DNA of 64,000 nt from an uncultured Prevotellaceae bacterium (GCA_900316685.1 ONDS01000019.1:1-64000), one strand, 5' to 3'; positions 43,496 through 52,147 are shown, counted from the first letter of the stretch. Program-made: numbers and translations. The notes: a model not told the origin generated them from the letters alone.

Positions 43496-44104
43496 ATGAA
43501 AAGGATTATTAATATTTTAAGTTTTGCTTTTTCCTTGCTGGCATTTGCATCAAGTGCTTATGCTATTTCTAGTCACCCTGGAACTAACATACCTTCTTTT
43601 GTTCTTTCTTTGGTAGGCATATGTGCGACGCTGATAGTCGGTATAAGTGTGGTCGATACATTTGTCCTTCGTAATGCACTTAACAAAGTGGATGAAAAAA
43701 TGGAAGAACAAACGAAAAGGATGGAAGAGTTGTCAACGTTAGAGAAGGAGTTTCGGCAGACAAAAAGGCAGATAAATGTTTTGTTCCATCATACATGGGG
43801 ACTTGCTCTTACAGATAAGCAGCCTTATGCGGCTTTTCAAGAATTTTGGCGAGGATTTACTTTGTCTGCTCAACAAAATGACATTAAACGAGCAAAATCT
43901 TGTTTGTCTAACGCAGAAATACTAGTTGAAGATATTGTCAGAAGAAAACAAGAAGGTCAGGTCCTTGACACTCCGTGTATGACAATGCTTGATATGGTTA
44001 TATCTGACAATCTGAAAAGTTCACAAGTATATACTGCTTTTGGTGACAGGGTGGAAAGATTATTGGAAGAATTGAAGCGAACGATAGAATGTGTCAAAAA
44101 CTAA
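43496..44104 (+). CDS. Membrane-anchored coiled-coil protein
   Basis: This 202-residue protein has two hydrophobic helices at the start (about 5-24, INILSFAFSLLAFASSAYAI, and 34-53, FVLSLVGICATLIVGISVVD). A coiled coil follows (about 60-95, NKVDEKMEEQTKRMEELS), then a helical soluble domain. No family recognised. The stop of the BspA-like gene is 5 bp away, so it is likely in the same operon. Confidence 0.6.
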   Translation: MKRIINILSFAFSLLAFASSAYAISSHPGTNIPSFVLSLVGICATLIVGISVVDTFVLRNALNKVDEKMEEQTKRMEELSTLEKEFRQTKRQINVLFHHTWGLALTDKQPYAAFQEFWRGFTLSAQQNDIKRAKSCLSNAEILVEDIVRRKQEGQVLDTPCMTMLDMVISDNLKSSQVYTAFGDRVERLLEELKRTIECVKN

Positions 44105-44119
44105 AAATACAAAACCATC

Positions 44120-44548
44120 ATGAAAAAGAACATGTCAATCCTGAGCCTCTTATTAGGCTTATTTGTGAGTATTCCTTTTCTATCGTCCTGTGGTGACGAT
44201 GATGATGACTATTACGATAATGTAGGATGGGAGCATCCCATTATTGGTAAATGGTGTTCTTACGATTATAGGGGTAATATGATTGATAATCATAATCAGT
44301 CTGATTACCAGTATCAAGAACCCGACTACACAGAATTGGACGTTCAACCAGGTGCGTGTAGAATAAGAATGTATGACTCTTATCGTAATTGTAAGAGGAC
44401 AGACTATGGCACCTATAAAATACGAGACAATTCTCGCCTTTTAGTTTGGTGGGATAGTATGGGTGATGGCTTGAAATGGACTATGCCAATTGAAATCAAC
44501 GGAGATGAGATGGTGACAGGTGGCGACACGCATTGGAAGAGGATATAA
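44120..44548 (+). CDS. Lipocalin-like lipoprotein, copy 1
   Basis: This 142-residue lipoprotein has signal peptide and lipobox MSILSLLLGLFVSIPFLSSC, then an acidic GDDDDD. The mature part contains HPIIGKWCSYD and MVTGGDTHWKRI, matching a small lipocalin-like fold. It shares its upstream 20 bp, signal peptide and overall plan with the gene at 44718, indicating a tandem duplication. Copy 1 has diverged in AT-rich direction. Confidence 0.7.
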   Translation: MKKNMSILSLLLGLFVSIPFLSSCGDDDDDYYDNVGWEHPIIGKWCSYDYRGNMIDNHNQSDYQYQEPDYTELDVQPGACRIRMYDSYRNCKRTDYGTYKIRDNSRLLVWWDSMGDGLKWTMPIEINGDEMVTGGDTHWKRI

Positions 44549-44717
44549 TAATTTGCGCAGAAAGACGTGTTATTCTGTATTGTCTGTATGAAGATACGAC
44601 GACACTTTTTATAAACAGCGTTTTCTGCAATGATTTACCATCCCGAATGAGAGGATAAATGAATATCTCAATTCTCAAATTCTCCCATTCGGGAAAAACT
44701 AAAAACACAAAACCATC

Positions 44718-45107
44718 ATGAAAAAATCCGTATCAATCCTTGGCCTCCTGTTAGGCTTGTTCTTGTGTGTTCCCTTCTTCACGTCTTGTGGCGACGATGA
44801 TGAGGGGGGCGGCGGATCCTCCAACTCCATCGTTGGCACGTGGTATACCGTGAGCGACGGTGAGAAGTCTTCCCCCTATACGGAGATGACCTTCAATAGT
44901 GACTATACCTGCTCGTGGAGGGAGTATAAGGCCGACCGCACCACCGTGACGGATTCCGACTTCGGCACCTATCAGGTGGAGGGCAACACCCTTTCCGTCT
45001 TGTGGGACAGCGAGAAGAAATACGGTCCCCTGACATGGACATTCAGCATCAGCGGCAATAAGATGACCACCTCGGAAGGCGGTGGCACCGTCTGGACCAG
45101 GAAGTGA
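44718..45107 (+). CDS. Lipocalin-like lipoprotein, copy 2
   Basis: This 129-residue lipoprotein has lipobox FFTSC, then GDDDEGGGG. The mature part begins SIVGTWYTVSD and ends GGGTVWTRK, the small lipocalin-like pattern (GTW start, WTR end). It is paralogous to the gene at 44120, with an almost identical leader (ACAAAACCATCATGAAAAA). Function unknown, exposed to the periplasm or surface. Confidence 0.7.
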   Translation: MKKSVSILGLLLGLFLCVPFFTSCGDDDEGGGGSSNSIVGTWYTVSDGEKSSPYTEMTFNSDYTCSWREYKADRTTVTDSDFGTYQVEGNTLSVLWDSEKKYGPLTWTFSISGNKMTTSEGGGTVWTRK

Positions 45108-45130
45108 CCCCCTCAAGCACCTGTTAATCC

Positions 45131-45170
45131 CCCTTTCTCCCACATTCTTTGTGGGAGAAAGGGTTTCTCA
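45131..45170 (+). terminator. Terminator between convergent genes
   Basis: A perfect 13-bp stem (45131-45143 CCCTTTCTCCCAC with 45151-45163) has a 7-nt loop and is followed by TTTCTC. It ends the lipoprotein operon and may serve the convergent MalY gene as well. Confidence 0.75.
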
Positions 45171-45219
45171 GTCCCCAATCATCCGTGAGATCGTGCCATC
45201 CGTTGTTGGAAAAGTTTAA

Positions 45220-46449
45220 TCAACTGTTCACCAGTCGGGAGAGGTACGCCCTCGGACAGGCGATGTTGATGCGGATGAACCCTTCGCCTGCATCGCCGTA
45301 CATCGTGCCGCTGTTGACGAGGATGTGCTTGTCGCGGAGTAGGTGCTCGGTCATCTGCGCCGAGGTCATGCCCGTGGCGCGTATGTCCACCCACACCAAG
45401 TAGGTGCCCTCCAACCGTGTCACCTTGGCCTTGGGCATCACCTCGCTGAGGATATCCTTGAGCAATAGGTAGTTGCCCCAGATATACTCGTTGAGTTGTG
45501 TGAGCCAGTCCTCGCACTCGTTGTAGGCGGCGATGAGCCCTTCCACACCGAAAGGATTCACGTCGCACACCTCGTTGATATTGATGGCGCGGTCGATGCG
45601 GGCCCGCGTGTCGGCATCGTCGCAGATGATGTTGGCTATCTGCAGTCCCGCCGTGTTGAACGACTTCGATGGTGAGTTGCAGGTCACGCTGTTGTGCAGG
45701 CATTCGTCCGACACCGAGGCGAAGGGTGTGTAATGGTAGCCGGGCATCACCAGCTCGCAGTGTATCTCGTCGGCGATGACCCGCACGCCATGGCGCAGGC
45801 AGATGTCGTTCATGCGTGCGAGCTCCTCGCGTGTCCACACCCGTCCGGCGGGGTTGTGGGGGTTGCAGAGCACGAACAGCTTCACCCTCGGGTCGGCGGC
45901 CTTGCGCTCCATGTCGTCGAAGTCCACACGCCAAGTATCGCCATCCGCCACCAAACGTGTCTCCGCCACCTCGCAGCCGTTGTTGCGGATGCTGGAGAAG
46001 AAACAGTTGTAGACGGGTGTCTGCAGGAGCACCTTGTCGCCGGGCTCCGTCAGCGCCTTGATAATGGCCGAAAGGGCGGGCACCACGCCCGAGGTGTATT
46101 GTATCCACTCGCGGCGGATGGTCCAGCCATGGCGGCGCTTGAACCAGTTGATGACGGCCTCGTAATAGCGGTCGCCCACCAGTGTATAACCGAACACGCC
46201 GTGTTCCACCCGGCGGTGCAGGGCGTCGATGATGGGTTGTGCCACGCGGAAGTCCATGTCGGCCACCCACATGGGCAGCGCTCCCTGGGCTTCTTCCACA
46301 TCCCATTTGTAGCAGCCGGTGCCGCGGCGCTCGATGATTTCGTCGAAAAGGTGGGCCTCCCCCTGTCCCCCTCCCAAGGAGGGGGAAACCTTTGGGTTGT
46401 CGGGAGTGTTTCTTGGATCGTTTTTTGAGGGTGTGTTAATATGTTTCAT
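45220..46449 (-). CDS. MalY/PatB-type C-S lyase (PLP)
   Basis: This 409-residue PLP enzyme cleaves cystathionine-like C-S bonds (cysteine/methionine metabolism) or acts as an aminotransferase. Family motifs are MWVADMDFRVAQPI, LCNPHNPAGRVW, DEIHCEL and the Schiff-base Lys in SPSKSFN. Relatives start with only a few residues before FDEII. Here about 32 extra residues sit between MKHI and FDEII. That extra stretch is encoded by a G-rich palindromic repeat (SPSLGGGQG), so the normal N-terminus has been pushed apart in frame. Second gene of a minus-strand pair with DUF3737. Confidence 0.88.
   Translation of the reverse strand: MKHINTPSKNDPRNTPDNPKVSPSLGGGQGEAHLFDEIIERRGTGCYKWDVEEAQGALPMWVADMDFRVAQPIIDALHRRVEHGVFGYTLVGDRYYEAVINWFKRRHGWTIRREWIQYTSGVVPALSAIIKALTEPGDKVLLQTPVYNCFFSSIRNNGCEVAETRLVADGDTWRVDFDDMERKAADPRVKLFVLCNPHNPAGRVWTREELARMNDICLRHGVRVIADEIHCELVMPGYHYTPFASVSDECLHNSVTCNSPSKSFNTAGLQIANIICDDADTRARIDRAININEVCDVNPFGVEGLIAAYNECEDWLTQLNEYIWGNYLLLKDILSEVMPKAKVTRLEGTYLVWVDIRATGMTSAQMTEHLLRDKHILVNSGTMYGDAGEGFIRINIACPRAYLSRLVNS
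46367..46386. repeat. G-rich palindrome inside malY-type gene
   Basis: CCCCCTCC (46367-46374) and GGAGGGGG (46378-46385) form a palindrome that reads in frame as part of the extra N-terminal residues of the C-S lyase. A copy lies at 46528-46543 in the next gene's end. Confidence 0.8.
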
Positions 46450-46517
46450 GCCGATAAAAGAGCTACCTTTTGTTCGTTGATCATTTTACAAACCATGTCG
46501 TTGCCATCCTTGGCCGT

Positions 46518-47393
46518 TCAGTCACCACCTCCCAAGGAGGGGGTATGGGGGAGACTCTCCTCAATCACACAGTCGGCCGGTCCCTTGATATTCTCGTCGA
46601 GGATAATTTCGCCGATGCTGTCGGCGGTGATATGGCCGCTGGCTGGATTCTTGATGCTTTCGATATGTCCGCGGATGTCGGCCTTGACGGTACTGTATTC
46701 GAAGGCGCGGTCGCAGGCGGCATCGAAGGTGCAGTTTTCTAATACCAGGTTGTGGGCGTAGCACAAGGGCTGCTCACCGCCAATATGGCAGTTCACCAGA
46801 CGGAGGTTCTTCGAGTGCCATCCCAAGTATTCGCCATCGAGGTAGGAATCGTAGATGGTCACGTTCTCCACCTCCCAGAAAGCATCCTTGGTGGTGATGT
46901 GGGCATCGTGTATCTCCACGTCCTTCACGTATTGGAACACGTATTTGCTGTCGCTCTTGAGACCGTTCACGCGGATGTTCCTGCTCCCCATGAAGGGATA
47001 GGTGCCCTCATGCAGCGTCACGTTGTCGATCACCAGTCCGTCGATGTTCCAGAAGGTCTCGTCGGCATCGTTGATGGTCACGTCTTTCAGTCGCAGGTTC
47101 TTCATCTCGCGGAAGAACTTGGGACCGTCGATGATGCAGTTCTCCATCACCATGTCGTCGCTGTACCAGATGGCGCTGCGGCTGCCAGGGGCGAAGTAGC
47201 AATCGGTGATCTTGCTCCCTTTCACGTGCCACAGTGGGTATTTGCCTTCGAAACGGCAGTGGTCGGCTTCTATGTTGCTGCATTCCTTGATGCCCGACTC
47301 TCCTTCGGTGATGGTCACGTTTTCTAAGCGTAAGTCGTGTGATTCGAACAGGGGACGCTCTCCCCCGAACGATTGGTCTTTGATAATGTCCAT
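46518..47393 (-). CDS. DUF3737 beta-helix protein
   Basis: This 291-residue cytosolic protein has a right-handed parallel beta-helix with regular turns (NVTITEGESGIKECSN, FREMKNLRLKDVTINDADE, LVLENCTFDAACDRAF). It matches DUF3737, a family without an assigned function. The last residues SLPHTPSLGGGD are not family-like and come from the palindromic repeat at 46528, so the true tail is probably replaced. Followed after 68 bp by the C-S lyase gene. Confidence 0.85.
   Translation of the reverse strand: MDIIKDQSFGGERPLFESHDLRLENVTITEGESGIKECSNIEADHCRFEGKYPLWHVKGSKITDCYFAPGSRSAIWYSDDMVMENCIIDGPKFFREMKNLRLKDVTINDADETFWNIDGLVIDNVTLHEGTYPFMGSRNIRVNGLKSDSKYVFQYVKDVEIHDAHITTKDAFWEVENVTIYDSYLDGEYLGWHSKNLRLVNCHIGGEQPLCYAHNLVLENCTFDAACDRAFEYSTVKADIRGHIESIKNPASGHITADSIGEIILDENIKGPADCVIEESLPHTPSLGGGD
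46526..46545. repeat. G-rich palindrome at the DUF3737 gene end
   Basis: CCTCCCAAGGAGGGGG (46528-46543) codes for the last residues (PSLGGG) of DUF3737. It is the same family as the element at 46367 and the variant at 219-235. Confidence 0.75.
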
Positions 47394-47543
47394 TTACAGA
47401 TTAGGTTATTTAATAGTTTGCTCATTGCAAAAATCATGCCATCCCGATGAATGTCAAAGGAATGATTATCAAAATCGATAATCATTCCTTTGATAGTTGC
47501 AGTGGTGGGATGTTACTATAGCCTTTATAGTTTCTATAGCCCT
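47394..47543. promoter_or_regulatory. Upstream region of DUF3737 with a 17-bp hairpin
   Basis: TCAAAGGAATGATTATC pairs perfectly with its complement about 6 nt on (about 47455-47494), giving a 17-bp stem. It has no T-run on either strand, so it is not a normal terminator. It stands upstream of the DUF3737 start on the minus strand. Its role could be an attenuator or a protein-binding site. Confidence 0.5.
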
Positions 47544-47590
47544 AAAAATAGAAAGCCCCCCGCAGAATCCTGCGGGGGCTTTCTATTTTT
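47544..47590. terminator. Terminator of mdh, probably bidirectional
   Basis: A stem of about 20 bp (AAATAGAAAGCCCC with GGGGCTTTCTATTT and inner CGCAG/CTGCG) has A-runs on one side and T-runs on the other. It lies 30 bp past the mdh stop on the minus strand. Confidence 0.9.
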
Positions 47591-47619
47591 GGCTTTTTAC
47601 TTTTTAACCTTTTTACCTT

Positions 47620-48585
47620 TTAGAGGTTCGGGTTGATCTTGTTCCACTCCGAGATGGGGGGCACGATGTTCAGGGTCACCAGCTCGTCGCGCATTTTGCA
47701 GAGGTGCTCATAGCTCTGGTCGAGCTTGGCGTTCTCCTCGGGAGTGCCCTGGGGAACCTCATACTTGGCACCCTCGCTGGTCATCGTGGTCTTCATGGCC
47801 ATCATGATGTGGTCGTACTTGTCGGTCTTCACATAGGTGCCCACGGGGAAACGGAAGGGCTCGCCACCCATGGCGGCACGAATCTGGAAGGAGCTGCGTC
47901 CGCGCAGTTCGATGATCTTGGCACCGCCCTTGGTCACGTCCACCTTCATCTGCTCCCACTCCTCAGCGGGGAACTCCTCGGTGCCGATGATGTCGGTCAG
48001 CTTGCGGCCCTTGATGGTCACGTGGCTGCCGAAGACGGCCATCTGCTCGCCATGTCCGCCATAGGTGGCGCAACCGGCGATCTCGTCCTGCATCACGTTG
48101 AACTTCTTGGCCAGGGCACTCTGCAGACGGGTGGTGTCCAGACCGGCGAGGGTGGTCACCTGACCGGGTTTCAGACCGGAGTAGAGCAGCGTCACCAGAC
48201 CCGTCAGGTCGGCGGGGTTGAAGATGATGACCACATGCTTCACATCGGGGCAGTAGGCCTTGATGTTCTGACCCAGTTCCTCGGCTATCTTGCAGTTGCC
48301 AGCCAACAGGTCCTCACGGGTCATACCGGCCTTGCGGGGAGCACCACCCGAGGAGATGATGTACTTGGCGTTGGTGAACGCTTCCTTTGCGTCGGTGGTG
48401 GCGGTGATCTTCACATTGCCGAATCCACTCTGGCGCATCTCTTCAGCCACGCCCTCGGGCGAGAACACGTCGTAGAGGCAGATGTCATTGGTCAGGCCCA
48501 TCATCAGGGCGGTTTGTACCATGTTGGAGCCAATCATGCCGGCGGCGCCGACGATGGTCAATTTCTCATTCGTTAAAAATGCCAT
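47620..48585 (-). CDS. mdh: Malate dehydrogenase
   Basis: This 321-residue NAD-dependent enzyme interconverts malate and oxaloacetate. The nucleotide-binding start is LTIVGAAGMIGSNM. The adenine-ribose Asp in ICLYDVFSP suggests NAD over NADP. The substrate loop GGAPRKAGMTREDL carries the malate-binding arginines, and the catalytic His is in TYGGHGEQMAV. In Prevotella it serves the reductive branch to succinate. It diverges from pepP-type gene, with its own -7 box. Confidence 0.93.
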   Translation of the reverse strand: MAFLTNEKLTIVGAAGMIGSNMVQTALMMGLTNDICLYDVFSPEGVAEEMRQSGFGNVKITATTDAKEAFTNAKYIISSGGAPRKAGMTREDLLAGNCKIAEELGQNIKAYCPDVKHVVIIFNPADLTGLVTLLYSGLKPGQVTTLAGLDTTRLQSALAKKFNVMQDEIAGCATYGGHGEQMAVFGSHVTIKGRKLTDIIGTEEFPAEEWEQMKVDVTKGGAKIIELRGRSSFQIRAAMGGEPFRFPVGTYVKTDKYDHIMMAMKTTMTSEGAKYEVPQGTPEENAKLDQSYEHLCKMRDELVTLNIVPPISEWNKINPNL

Positions 48586-48654
48586 AGTTGTGATTTTTAT
48601 TTAAGTGATAAATGTTTTTCTCGTATTTGATATTGACTCTGCTGAAATCACCTG

Positions 48655-48662
48655 CAAAGATA
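48655..48662 (-). promoter_or_regulatory. -7 box of mdh
   Basis: On the minus strand this reads TATCTTTG, 69 nt upstream of the mdh ATG. No clear -33 at 19-21 nt. Confidence 0.6.
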
Positions 48663-48712
48663 ATGTTTTTTCTTCTCTTTGCATGATGATAGACGATATA
48701 TTTTATGATATT

Positions 48713-48744
48713 TTTGTTTTTTCCGAGGGAAAAACGTAACTTTG
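48713..48744 (+). promoter_or_regulatory. Canonical promoter of the aminopeptidase gene
   Basis: TTTG (48713-48716), a 20-nt spacer and TAACTTTG (48737-48744) are an ideal Bacteroidetes promoter. It rules out the in-frame TTG at 48742 as a start. Confidence 0.8.
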
Positions 48745-48780
48745 TCATGTCAATATGACAATCATTTCATCCTTCATACT

Positions 48781-50574
48781 ATGAATCAGACCATCATCAA
48801 CAGATTGGACGCGCTCCGCGAAGTGATGCGGCGCGAGAGCGTCGATGCCTATATCATCAATGGCACCGACCCTCATTTGAGTGAATATGTGCCGGAGAGA
48901 TGGAAAACGGTGGCCTTCATCTCGGGATTCACCGGCTCGGCGGGCACCGTAGTGGTCACCCCTTCGTCGGCAGCGCTGTGGACCGATTCGCGCTATTTCA
49001 TCGAGGCGCAACAAGCGTTGGAGGGTACGGGCATACAGCTCATGCGCGACGGCCTGGCCCAGACTCCCACCATACCCCAATGGATAGGTGGGGAACTATG
49101 CGAAGGCGAATTCCGCGAGGTGGCCATCGACGGCTCCTGTTGGTCGGAGAGCCAAGTGCAACAACTCAAGAGTGAACTGCGTAGGCAGGGCGGACTTACA
49201 CTGCGTGCCAACCTCGATGCGCTGCAAGCGGTATGGACCGACCGGCCTAACGTGCCGATGACTCCCGTGGTCATACAGCCACTCGACTATGCGGGGGAGC
49301 GCACCGCCGACAAGTTGCAGCGCATACGCCAGGCGCTGCGCAACGTCCATGCCGACGGCATGCTCGTGGCGGCACTCGACGACGTGGCATGGACGCTCAA
49401 TCTCAGGGGCGCCGACATCGAATACAACCCGTTGTTCCTCGGCTATCTGCTCATCGCCTCCGACAAGGCTACGCTCTATGTCCATCCCGGCAAGGTGTCG
49501 GCCGAAGTGCGTGCCTACCTGCAAGGTGAAGGGGTGGGGGTAGATGACTACGACAAGGTGGTCGCTGGCCTGCGCGACTATTTCGAATATAATATCCTGC
49601 TCGACCCAGAACAGGTGAACCATCGGCTGTACCACATCACGGAACGCGAGGTGGTGGCGGCACCCTCACCGGTACCTGCCATGAAAGCGGTGAAGAACAA
49701 CACCGAACAGCTGGGTTTTAAGTCGGCGATGCTCCGCGACGGCATCGCCATGACCTCCTTCCTCTGCTGGCTCGACACCGCCGTCGCACGGGGCGGTGTC
49801 ACGGAATGCTCGGCAGCCGAAAAACTCCGGACATTGCGCGCCAGGCAACCGCTCTTCCGCGGACTCTCGTTCGAATCCATCGTGGCTTATCAGGAGCACG
49901 GGGCTATCGTACACTATGAACCTACGGCGTCCACCGATGTGCCGCTGCGGCAGGAGGGGCTGCTGCTCGTCGACTCGGGTGGACAGTACCTCGACGGCAC
50001 CACCGACATCACACGCACCATCGCCCTCGGACCGCTCACCGAGGAACAACGGCGGGTCTATACCCTGGTGCTCAAGGCGCATATCCGCCTGCAACTGCTC
50101 GTCTTCCCCGACGGGGCGACGGGCACACAACTCGATGCCGTGGCGCGCGGCGAACTGTGGCGTCATGGCCTCAACTACCTGCATGGCACGGGCCATGGGG
50201 TGGGGGCTTACCTCTGTGTGCACGAGGGACCGCATCAGATACGCATGCAGTGGAAACCTACACCCTTGAGGGCGGGCATGACGGTGACCAACGAGCCAGG
50301 TGTCTATCTCGAAAACCGCTTCGGCGTGCGCATAGAGAACACCCTGCTCATCGTGCCTGCCATGGAGACGGAGTGCGGACGCTTCCTGCGTTTCGAACCG
50401 CTCACTCTCTGTCCCATCGACCTAAGACCCGTAATGCCCGAATTGCTCGCCGATGATGAGGTGGAATGGCTCAACGCCTACCATGAACGTGTACGCCAGA
50501 CCCTCATGCCACATCTCGACAGCGATACGGCGGATTGGCTAAAAAAAACCTCTAAAAATTTGGAAGTTTCGTAA
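48781..50574 (+). CDS. Xaa-Pro aminopeptidase (aminopeptidase P family)
   Basis: This 597-residue M24 metallopeptidase removes an N-terminal residue before proline. The start at ATG 48781 follows the promoter. Two creatinase-like N-terminal domains (about 1-310) precede the pita-bread catalytic domain. Metal ligands are visible as Asp residues in VDSGGQYLDGTTDITRT, His in GTGHGVGAYLCVHEG, and Glu in TNEPGVY and RIENTLLI. It is of the long, three-domain type found in eukaryotes and Bacteroidetes. Cytosolic. Confidence 0.93.
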   Translation: MNQTIINRLDALREVMRRESVDAYIINGTDPHLSEYVPERWKTVAFISGFTGSAGTVVVTPSSAALWTDSRYFIEAQQALEGTGIQLMRDGLAQTPTIPQWIGGELCEGEFREVAIDGSCWSESQVQQLKSELRRQGGLTLRANLDALQAVWTDRPNVPMTPVVIQPLDYAGERTADKLQRIRQALRNVHADGMLVAALDDVAWTLNLRGADIEYNPLFLGYLLIASDKATLYVHPGKVSAEVRAYLQGEGVGVDDYDKVVAGLRDYFEYNILLDPEQVNHRLYHITEREVVAAPSPVPAMKAVKNNTEQLGFKSAMLRDGIAMTSFLCWLDTAVARGGVTECSAAEKLRTLRARQPLFRGLSFESIVAYQEHGAIVHYEPTASTDVPLRQEGLLLVDSGGQYLDGTTDITRTIALGPLTEEQRRVYTLVLKAHIRLQLLVFPDGATGTQLDAVARGELWRHGLNYLHGTGHGVGAYLCVHEGPHQIRMQWKPTPLRAGMTVTNEPGVYLENRFGVRIENTLLIVPAMETECGRFLRFEPLTLCPIDLRPVMPELLADDEVEWLNAYHERVRQTLMPHLDSDTADWLKKTSKNLEVS

Positions 50575-50590
50575 AATAGGTGTAATTTTG
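50559..50590 (+). promoter_or_regulatory. Canonical promoter of rpsU
   Basis: TTTG (50559-50562), a 20-nt spacer and TAATTTTG (50583-50590). The leader to the rpsU ATG is about 57 nt. Confidence 0.8.
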
Positions 50591-50653
50591 CACCCACGTT
50601 TCAAAAAACGATAATTAACAACAAGTTGAACATAAAAAATTAATACAAAAAGC

Positions 50654-50845
50654 ATGATCATCGTACCCGTAAAAGATGGTGAAAACATCGAAAGAGCATT
50701 GAAGAAATTCAAGAGAAAGTTTGAGAAGACCGGCGTGACCAAGGAATTGCGTGCCCGCCAACAATTCAACAAACCCTCTGTCCTCAAGAGGCTCAAGATG
50801 GAAAAAGCCATCTACGTGCAGAAACTCCGCGCCGCCGAAGAATAA
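50654..50845 (+). CDS. rpsU: 30S ribosomal protein S21
   Basis: This 63-residue basic protein has the S21 signature (VKDGENIERALKKFKRKFEKTG and arginine-rich centre). In Bacteroidetes, S21 may hold the anti-Shine-Dalgarno end of 16S rRNA and so influence leaderless or weak-SD initiation. It stands alone behind a strong promoter. Confidence 0.96.
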   Translation: MIIVPVKDGENIERALKKFKRKFEKTGVTKELRARQQFNKPSVLKRLKMEKAIYVQKLRAAEE

Positions 50846-50859
50846 TTCCTCGTCTTTTT

Positions 50860-50890
50860 TTTGCGGTTAGGATTTTTTTGTGTATTTTCG
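50860..50890 (+). promoter_or_regulatory. Promoter of the Xer recombinase gene
   Basis: TTTG (50860-50863), a 19-nt spacer and TATTTTCG (50883-50890), a slight variant of TAnnTTTG. It places the start at ATG 50925 and not at the GTG 50880. Confidence 0.65.
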
Positions 50891-50924
50891 TAGCCGAAAA
50901 GACGCAGGTCGAGGTTACAAGAAT

Positions 50925-51803
50925 ATGATAGAAGAATTCCTTAACTACCTAAGACAAGAACGGAGGTGCTCAAGCCTCACGCAAAAGGGATATGGCCGGG
51001 ATCTATACGAATTTCAGGCCTTCTTCACTCATATAGACATTCATCTCTCCTTCGATACGGTTGATGCGGACATCATCCGTGACTGGATGGAGAGTATGAT
51101 GGATAAAGGAAACTCAGCGACCTCAATCAACAGACGGTTGAGCGCTTTGCGTTCCTTTTATCGTTTTGCCCTCTCCAAAGGACTGGTCGGCAAGGATCCC
51201 TCGCACGGGGTGAAAGGGCCGAAAAAGGCCAAACCCCTGCCCATGTTCCTCAAGGAGCGCGAAATGAACGAACTGCTCGACGGCTTGGAGTGGAAGGAAA
51301 GTTTTAAAGATGTACGCGCGCGTACAATATTATTACTATTCTATTCCACGGGTGTACGTCTCGCCGAACTCATCGGACTCGATGACGAGTCGGTGGATTT
51401 CACCAACCGACAACTCAAGGTGCTGGGCAAGCGCGACAAGGAACGGCTCATACCCTTCTCCGATGAACTGGAAGGCGCTCTGCACCATTACATGGCATGC
51501 CGCGATGCGCAGCAGCCACATGTGGGGCATGCGCTCTTCATCGACGACCACGGACTGCGTATGAACCGCAACCAGGTGCAATACCTCGTGCGCAAACACC
51601 TCTCTAAGGTGTCGACGCTCAAGAAACGGTCGCCCCACGTGCTGCGCCACACCTTCGCCACCGCCATGCTCAACCATGAGGCCAATCTCGAAGGGGTGAA
51701 GAACCTGCTCGGACACGAGAGCCTTGCCACCACGCAGGTATATACCCACACAACCTTTGAACAATTGAAGAAAACATACGACAACGCCCATCCAAGGGCA
51801 TAA
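50925..51803 (+). CDS. Tyrosine recombinase XerC/XerD type
   Basis: This 292-residue site-specific recombinase probably resolves chromosome dimers at dif. The core-binding SAM-like domain (about 1-85) precedes the catalytic domain with R in STGVRLAELIGLD, the HxxR box HVLRHTF, and LGHESLATTQVYTHT carrying the second His and the nucleophile Tyr. Its chromosomal setting beside rpsU and HPF, with no flanking repeats, favours a housekeeping Xer over a mobile integrase. Confidence 0.9.
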   Translation: MIEEFLNYLRQERRCSSLTQKGYGRDLYEFQAFFTHIDIHLSFDTVDADIIRDWMESMMDKGNSATSINRRLSALRSFYRFALSKGLVGKDPSHGVKGPKKAKPLPMFLKEREMNELLDGLEWKESFKDVRARTILLLFYSTGVRLAELIGLDDESVDFTNRQLKVLGKRDKERLIPFSDELEGALHHYMACRDAQQPHVGHALFIDDHGLRMNRNQVQYLVRKHLSKVSTLKKRSPHVLRHTFATAMLNHEANLEGVKNLLGHESLATTQVYTHTTFEQLKKTYDNAHPRA

Positions 51804-51829
51804 CCATTAACTAAAAACCGGAGGTAACT

Positions 51830-52129
51830 ATGGAAATCAAGATCCAGTCGATACATTTCGACGCTACCGAAAAACTCGAGGCTTTCATCCAGAAGAAAAC
51901 GGAAAAACTGCAGAAGGCCTATGAAGATGTGCAGAACGTGGAAGTGCAACTCAAGGTGGTGAAGCCAGCCACAGCCCTCAACAAGCAGGCTGCCCTCACT
52001 GTCGCCGTTCCCGGAAGTAAGCTTTATGTTGAGAAAACCTGCGACTCCTTTGAGGAGGCCGTTGACCAATGTGTCGACGCTATGAAGGTGCAACTCACCA
52101 AATTTAAGGAAAAACTGAGGGATAGGTGA
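51830..52129 (+). CDS. hpf: Short-form ribosome hibernation factor HPF/RaiA
   Basis: This 99-residue protein has the HPF fold: IKIQSIHFDATEKLEAFIQKK start and KLYVEKTCDSFEEAVDQC. It binds the 30S decoding centre and stabilises inactive ribosomes. It lacks the long C-terminal dimer domain, so it is the short type. It follows the Xer gene by 26 bp and is preceded by GGAGGTAACT, an unusually strong SD for this phylum. Confidence 0.9.
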   Translation: MEIKIQSIHFDATEKLEAFIQKKTEKLQKAYEDVQNVEVQLKVVKPATALNKQAALTVAVPGSKLYVEKTCDSFEEAVDQCVDAMKVQLTKFKEKLRDR

Positions 52130-52147
52130 AAAAAAAGCCAAAAATAT

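Noticed and set aside
50925-51803. Tyrosine recombinase as the integrase of a mobile island
   Set aside because: It sits between rpsU and HPF with a standard promoter, no flanking repeats or cargo, and is far from the repeat-bounded segment at 1.7-5.2 kb.
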